DNA of 64,000 nt, from contig NZ_CP048834.1 of NCBI RefSeq assembly GCF_012971745.1, positions 5,837,001-5,901,000 on the forward strand, in the 5' to 3' direction. The DNA is from Starkeya sp. ORNL1. Lineage in GTDB: Bacteria; Pseudomonadota; Alphaproteobacteria; Rhizobiales; Xanthobacteraceae. Shown one piece after another: positions 61,836-64,000 of the stretch (within the stretch, counting starts at the first letter, position 1; each line of letters begins with the position of its first letter). A model generated the notes under the pieces. The model worked only from the letters and a program-made list of their open reading frames with translations, ran no database searches and was not told the DNA's origin. The translations under genes were made by a program, and so were the position numbers.

Positions 61836-63149
61836 TCACTTGAAGCGCTTGCGGTACATGGTGTCGATCCACACCGCGAGCACCAGCACGATGCCGACCA
61901 CGATGTTCTGGTAGGGCGTGTCGACGCGCATCAGCACCATGCCCGACTGCAGGCTCTGCATGACGATGGCGCCGAGCATGGCGCCCGCCACGGTGCCGGC
62001 GCCGCCGGACAGCGAGGTGCCGCCGATCACCGCCGCGGCAATGACATAGAGCTCGTCGAGCGTGCCTTGCGCGTTGGTCGCGGAATTGAGGCGCGCAGTG
62101 GATATCGCGGCGCCGACGGCAGCGAGGCCGCCCATCAGCGCAAACACCATCATGGTGACGCGCTTGGTGTTGATGCCGGCGAGTTCCGCCGCTTCCGGAT
62201 TGCCGCCGATGGCGAACACATAGCGGCCGAAGCGGGTGCGCGTGGTCACGAAGGTCATGATGACGCCGACCGCGAGTGCCACCAGCACCGGCACCGCATA
62301 GCCGAAGCTGATGACGAGACCTTCCGGCGGCACTTCGATGCCATTGGCCTCGGCATAGCGGCGGGCCAGCGCGGCGGGCAGCGTATAGGCATTCACCACC
62401 AGCGTCGCCGCCACCACGGCGAGGCAGCCGGCGCCGGCGGTGACGAACTCGGCCCAGACCGGCTTCAGCGGGAAGCGGAAGCGCTGGCGCTGCCGGCGGG
62501 CCTGGGTGGTGGCGAACAGGATTGCGAGGCAGGCGATCGCCGCCACTACCCAGCTCCAGGTGGCACCGATCGAGCCGTCGGCGCCGCCGCCCATGAGCTT
62601 GAAATGGTCGTCGACGAGCGGGATGGTCTTGCCCTCGGCCACCGCCCAGGCGGCGCCGCGCCACACCAGCAGGCCACCCAGCGTGACGATGAAGGCCGGC
62701 ACGCCGAGATAGGCGATGACATAGCCGTGCAGCGCGCCGATGGCGCAGCCGAGCACGATGCCGGCAAAGAGTGTCAGGACCCACACCGCGGGATGGTTGA
62801 AGCCGAAGGCGGGCATCAGATAGCTCACCTGGAACACCGCCATCACCATGCCGGTGACGCCGAGGATCGAGCCCACCGACAAATCGATGTGGCGCATCAC
62901 GATCACCAGCACCATGCCGGTGGACATGACAGCGATGGAGGAGGTCTGGACCGAGAGGTTCCAGAGATTGCGCGCGGTGAGGAAGGTGCCGCCGGCCAGG
63001 AAATCGAAGACGATCCAGATTACCGCCAATGCGCCGATCATGCCGAGGAAGCGGATATCGACTTCCAGCGCGGCGAGCCAGGAGGTCGGTGCGGCCTGCG
63101 GCGGTGAGGCCGGCCGCGGCGGCGCACCCGCTGTCGAAATCTCGCTCAT
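61836..63149 (-). CDS. xylH: D-xylose-type ABC transporter permease XylH
   Basis: A 437-residue permease with about ten membrane helices (for example [60 protein letters not shown]). The segment [18 protein letters not shown]... and [20 protein letters not shown] are the conserved cytosolic coupling region of the ribose/xylose permease family. CAGGAGGAAA lies before the ATG. Its length exceeds RbsC (about 320) and matches XylH. Confidence 0.9.
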   Translation of the reverse strand: MSEISTAGAPPRPASPPQAAPTSWLAALEVDIRFLGMIGALAVIWIVFDFLAGGTFLTARNLWNLSVQTSSIAVMSTGMVLVIVMRHIDLSVGSILGVTGMVMAVFQVSYLMPAFGFNHPAVWVLTLFAGIVLGCAIGALHGYVIAYLGVPAFIVTLGGLLVWRGAAWAVAEGKTIPLVDDHFKLMGGGADGSIGATWSWVVAAIACLAILFATTQARRQRQRFRFPLKPVWAEFVTAGAGCLAVVAATLVVNAYTLPAALARRYAEANGIEVPPEGLVISFGYAVPVLVALAVGVIMTFVTTRTRFGRYVFAIGGNPEAAELAGINTKRVTMMVFALMGGLAAVGAAISTARLNSATNAQGTLDELYVIAAAVIGGTSLSGGAGTVAGAMLGAIVMQSLQSGMVLMRVDTPYQNIVVGIVLVLAVWIDTMYRKRFK

Positions 63150-63219
63150 GAACTTTCCTCCTGTGCCCGCTGGCCTGCGGGCGGCGGGGTTTCGTCCCCG
63201 CCGCTTGCTTGTTGTGCGA

Positions 63220-64000
63220 TCAGTCGCAGGCCTTGACCTTGCCCTTGGCGACGCCCTGGCAGACGGTCGCCTTCGGCACCCAGCCGGCCTCGATGATGAC
63301 GCCGAGATTATCCTTGGTGATCGGCACCGGCTTCAGGAAAGTGGAGTTCATCGCCACCTTCTTCGGCCCACCGGTGAAGGTGGTGGTGCCGGCAATCGAC
63401 TTCGGATCGCCGCCCTTGGCGAGCTGGAGCGCGATTTCCGCCGCCTTCTGGCCGAGCACGCGGGAATCCTTCCACACCGAGACGGTCTGGGTGCCGAGAG
63501 CGACGCGGTTCAGCGCGGCGAAATCGGCGTCCTGGCCGGAGACCGGCACCGAGCCGGCAAGGCCCTGCGCGGCGAGCGCGGCGACAGCGCCGCCGGCGGT
63601 GCCGTCATTGGAGGCGACGACGGCATCGACCTTGTTGTTGTTCGCGGTCAGGAACTGCTCGGTGTTCTTCTGGGCGTTGGCGGGCAGCCAGCCGTCGGTA
63701 TAGGCCTCGCCGACATTCTTGATGTCGCCCTTGTCGATGGCCGGCTTCAGCACTTCCATCTGGCCGGAGAACAGGAAGTCGGCGTTCGGATCGGCGGCCG
63801 AGCCCTTGACGAAGAGGTAGTTGCCCTTCGGCTTCAGCTTCTGCACCTCGGCAGCCTGGAGGCGACCGACCTCCTTGTTGTCGAAGGTGATGTAATAGGC
63901 ATAGGGGATCTCGATGAGCCGGTCATAGCCGACAACCGGAATGCCTTCGGCCTGGGCCTTGGCGATGGCCGGGGCGATGGCGTCGGAATCCTGGGCGAGG
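63220..64000 (-). CDS. xylF: D-xylose ABC transporter substrate-binding protein XylF, partial (5' end outside window)
   Basis: The C-terminal 259 residues of a periplasmic sugar-binding protein; the start lies beyond base 64000. Visible motifs are [57 protein letters not shown] and [19 protein letters not shown], characteristic of XylF, which binds D-xylose. It ends KVKACD. It precedes xylH by 70 bases in the operon order xylF-xylH-xylG. The missing part should hold the signal peptide. Confidence 0.93.
   Translation of the reverse strand, partial: LAQDSDAIAPAIAKAQAEGIPVVGYDRLIEIPYAYYITFDNKEVGRLQAAEVQKLKPKGNYLFVKGSAADPNADFLFSGQMEVLKPAIDKGDIKNVGEAYTDGWLPANAQKNTEQFLTANNNKVDAVVASNDGTAGGAVAALAAQGLAGSVPVSGQDADFAALNRVALGTQTVSVWKDSRVLGQKAAEIALQLAKGGDPKSIAGTTTFTGGPKKVAMNSTFLKPVPITKDNLGVIIEAGWVPKATVCQGVAKGKVKACD

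Noticed and set aside
1..64000. CRISPR arrays or insertion sequences
   Set aside because: The repeated sequences are palindromic, widely spaced and variable in their loops, not regularly spaced with unique spacers. No transposase or integrase motif was found.

Overview
The window is a GC-rich stretch of an alphaproteobacterial chromosome. The gene set (CtrA, ChpT, a FliJ-like gene next to ctrA, EipA/DUF1134, DUF2865, aerobic CobG/CobN-type cobalamin genes, GANTC sites upstream of ctrA) points to the Hyphomicrobiales (Rhizobiales). I suspect a Xanthobacteraceae-like organism, but that is inference from gene content. I found no tRNA, rRNA, CRISPR array, insertion sequence or prophage.

Layout. 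1-1851: end of a thiamine operon (thiO-thiS-thiG-thiE). 1962-8301: a DUF2087 protein, an oxidoreductase with a SAF domain, secreted DUF2865 and EipA proteins, a membrane-anchored coiled-coil protein and CysQ. 8436-13898: cell-cycle and signalling region with chpT, three small chemotaxis-like genes without a CheA kinase, a DUF305 protein, ctrA with a long upstream region, and a fliJ-like gene. 13966-20196: sCache protein, GNAT acetyltransferase, orphan CysA-type ATPase, a YVTN/SRPBCC pair and RecQ. 20276-24160: cobD/cbiB, then two tandem TadG-like surface proteins, the first preceded by a perfect CtrA box.

24150-41114 is a large aerobic cobalamin region. Two divergent cobalamin riboswitches sit back to back at about 27911-28360. 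The leftward one leads cbtB-cbtA-cobU-cobO(-cobQ). The rightward one leads cobW-cobN-cobG-cobH-cobI-cobJ, followed by inverted cobK and then cobL-cobE-cobM-cobB. Together these cover cobalt uptake, corrin ring methylation and contraction, cobalt insertion (CobN subunit), amidation, adenosylation and lower-loop activation. cobA, cobF, cobS, cobT, cobC and cobV are not here.

41602-53573 is a glycogen operon (glgP-glgB-glgC-glgA-glgX::malQ) whose last gene fuses a debranching enzyme to a 4-alpha-glucanotransferase. 54746-57938 is a molybdate transport region: modABC, a palindromic operator in front of modA, and a convergent short ModE. 57997-60865 holds PepSY, PCuAC copper-chaperone and small secreted proteins. 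60997-64000 is a D-xylose-type ABC transporter (xylG, xylH, partial xylF).

A notable theme is short palindromic repeats of REPIN type. Twelve family A blocks (ends CATCCTGAGGTGC/GCACCTCAGGATG), five family B blocks (GTCATCCCGG/CCGGGATGAC) and one family C block were found. Most are intergenic, but four lie in frame inside conserved genes (two in cobN, one in cobG, one in glgX-malQ), and one supplies the start codon of a YVTN protein. This resembles the coding insertions of Rickettsia palindromic elements.
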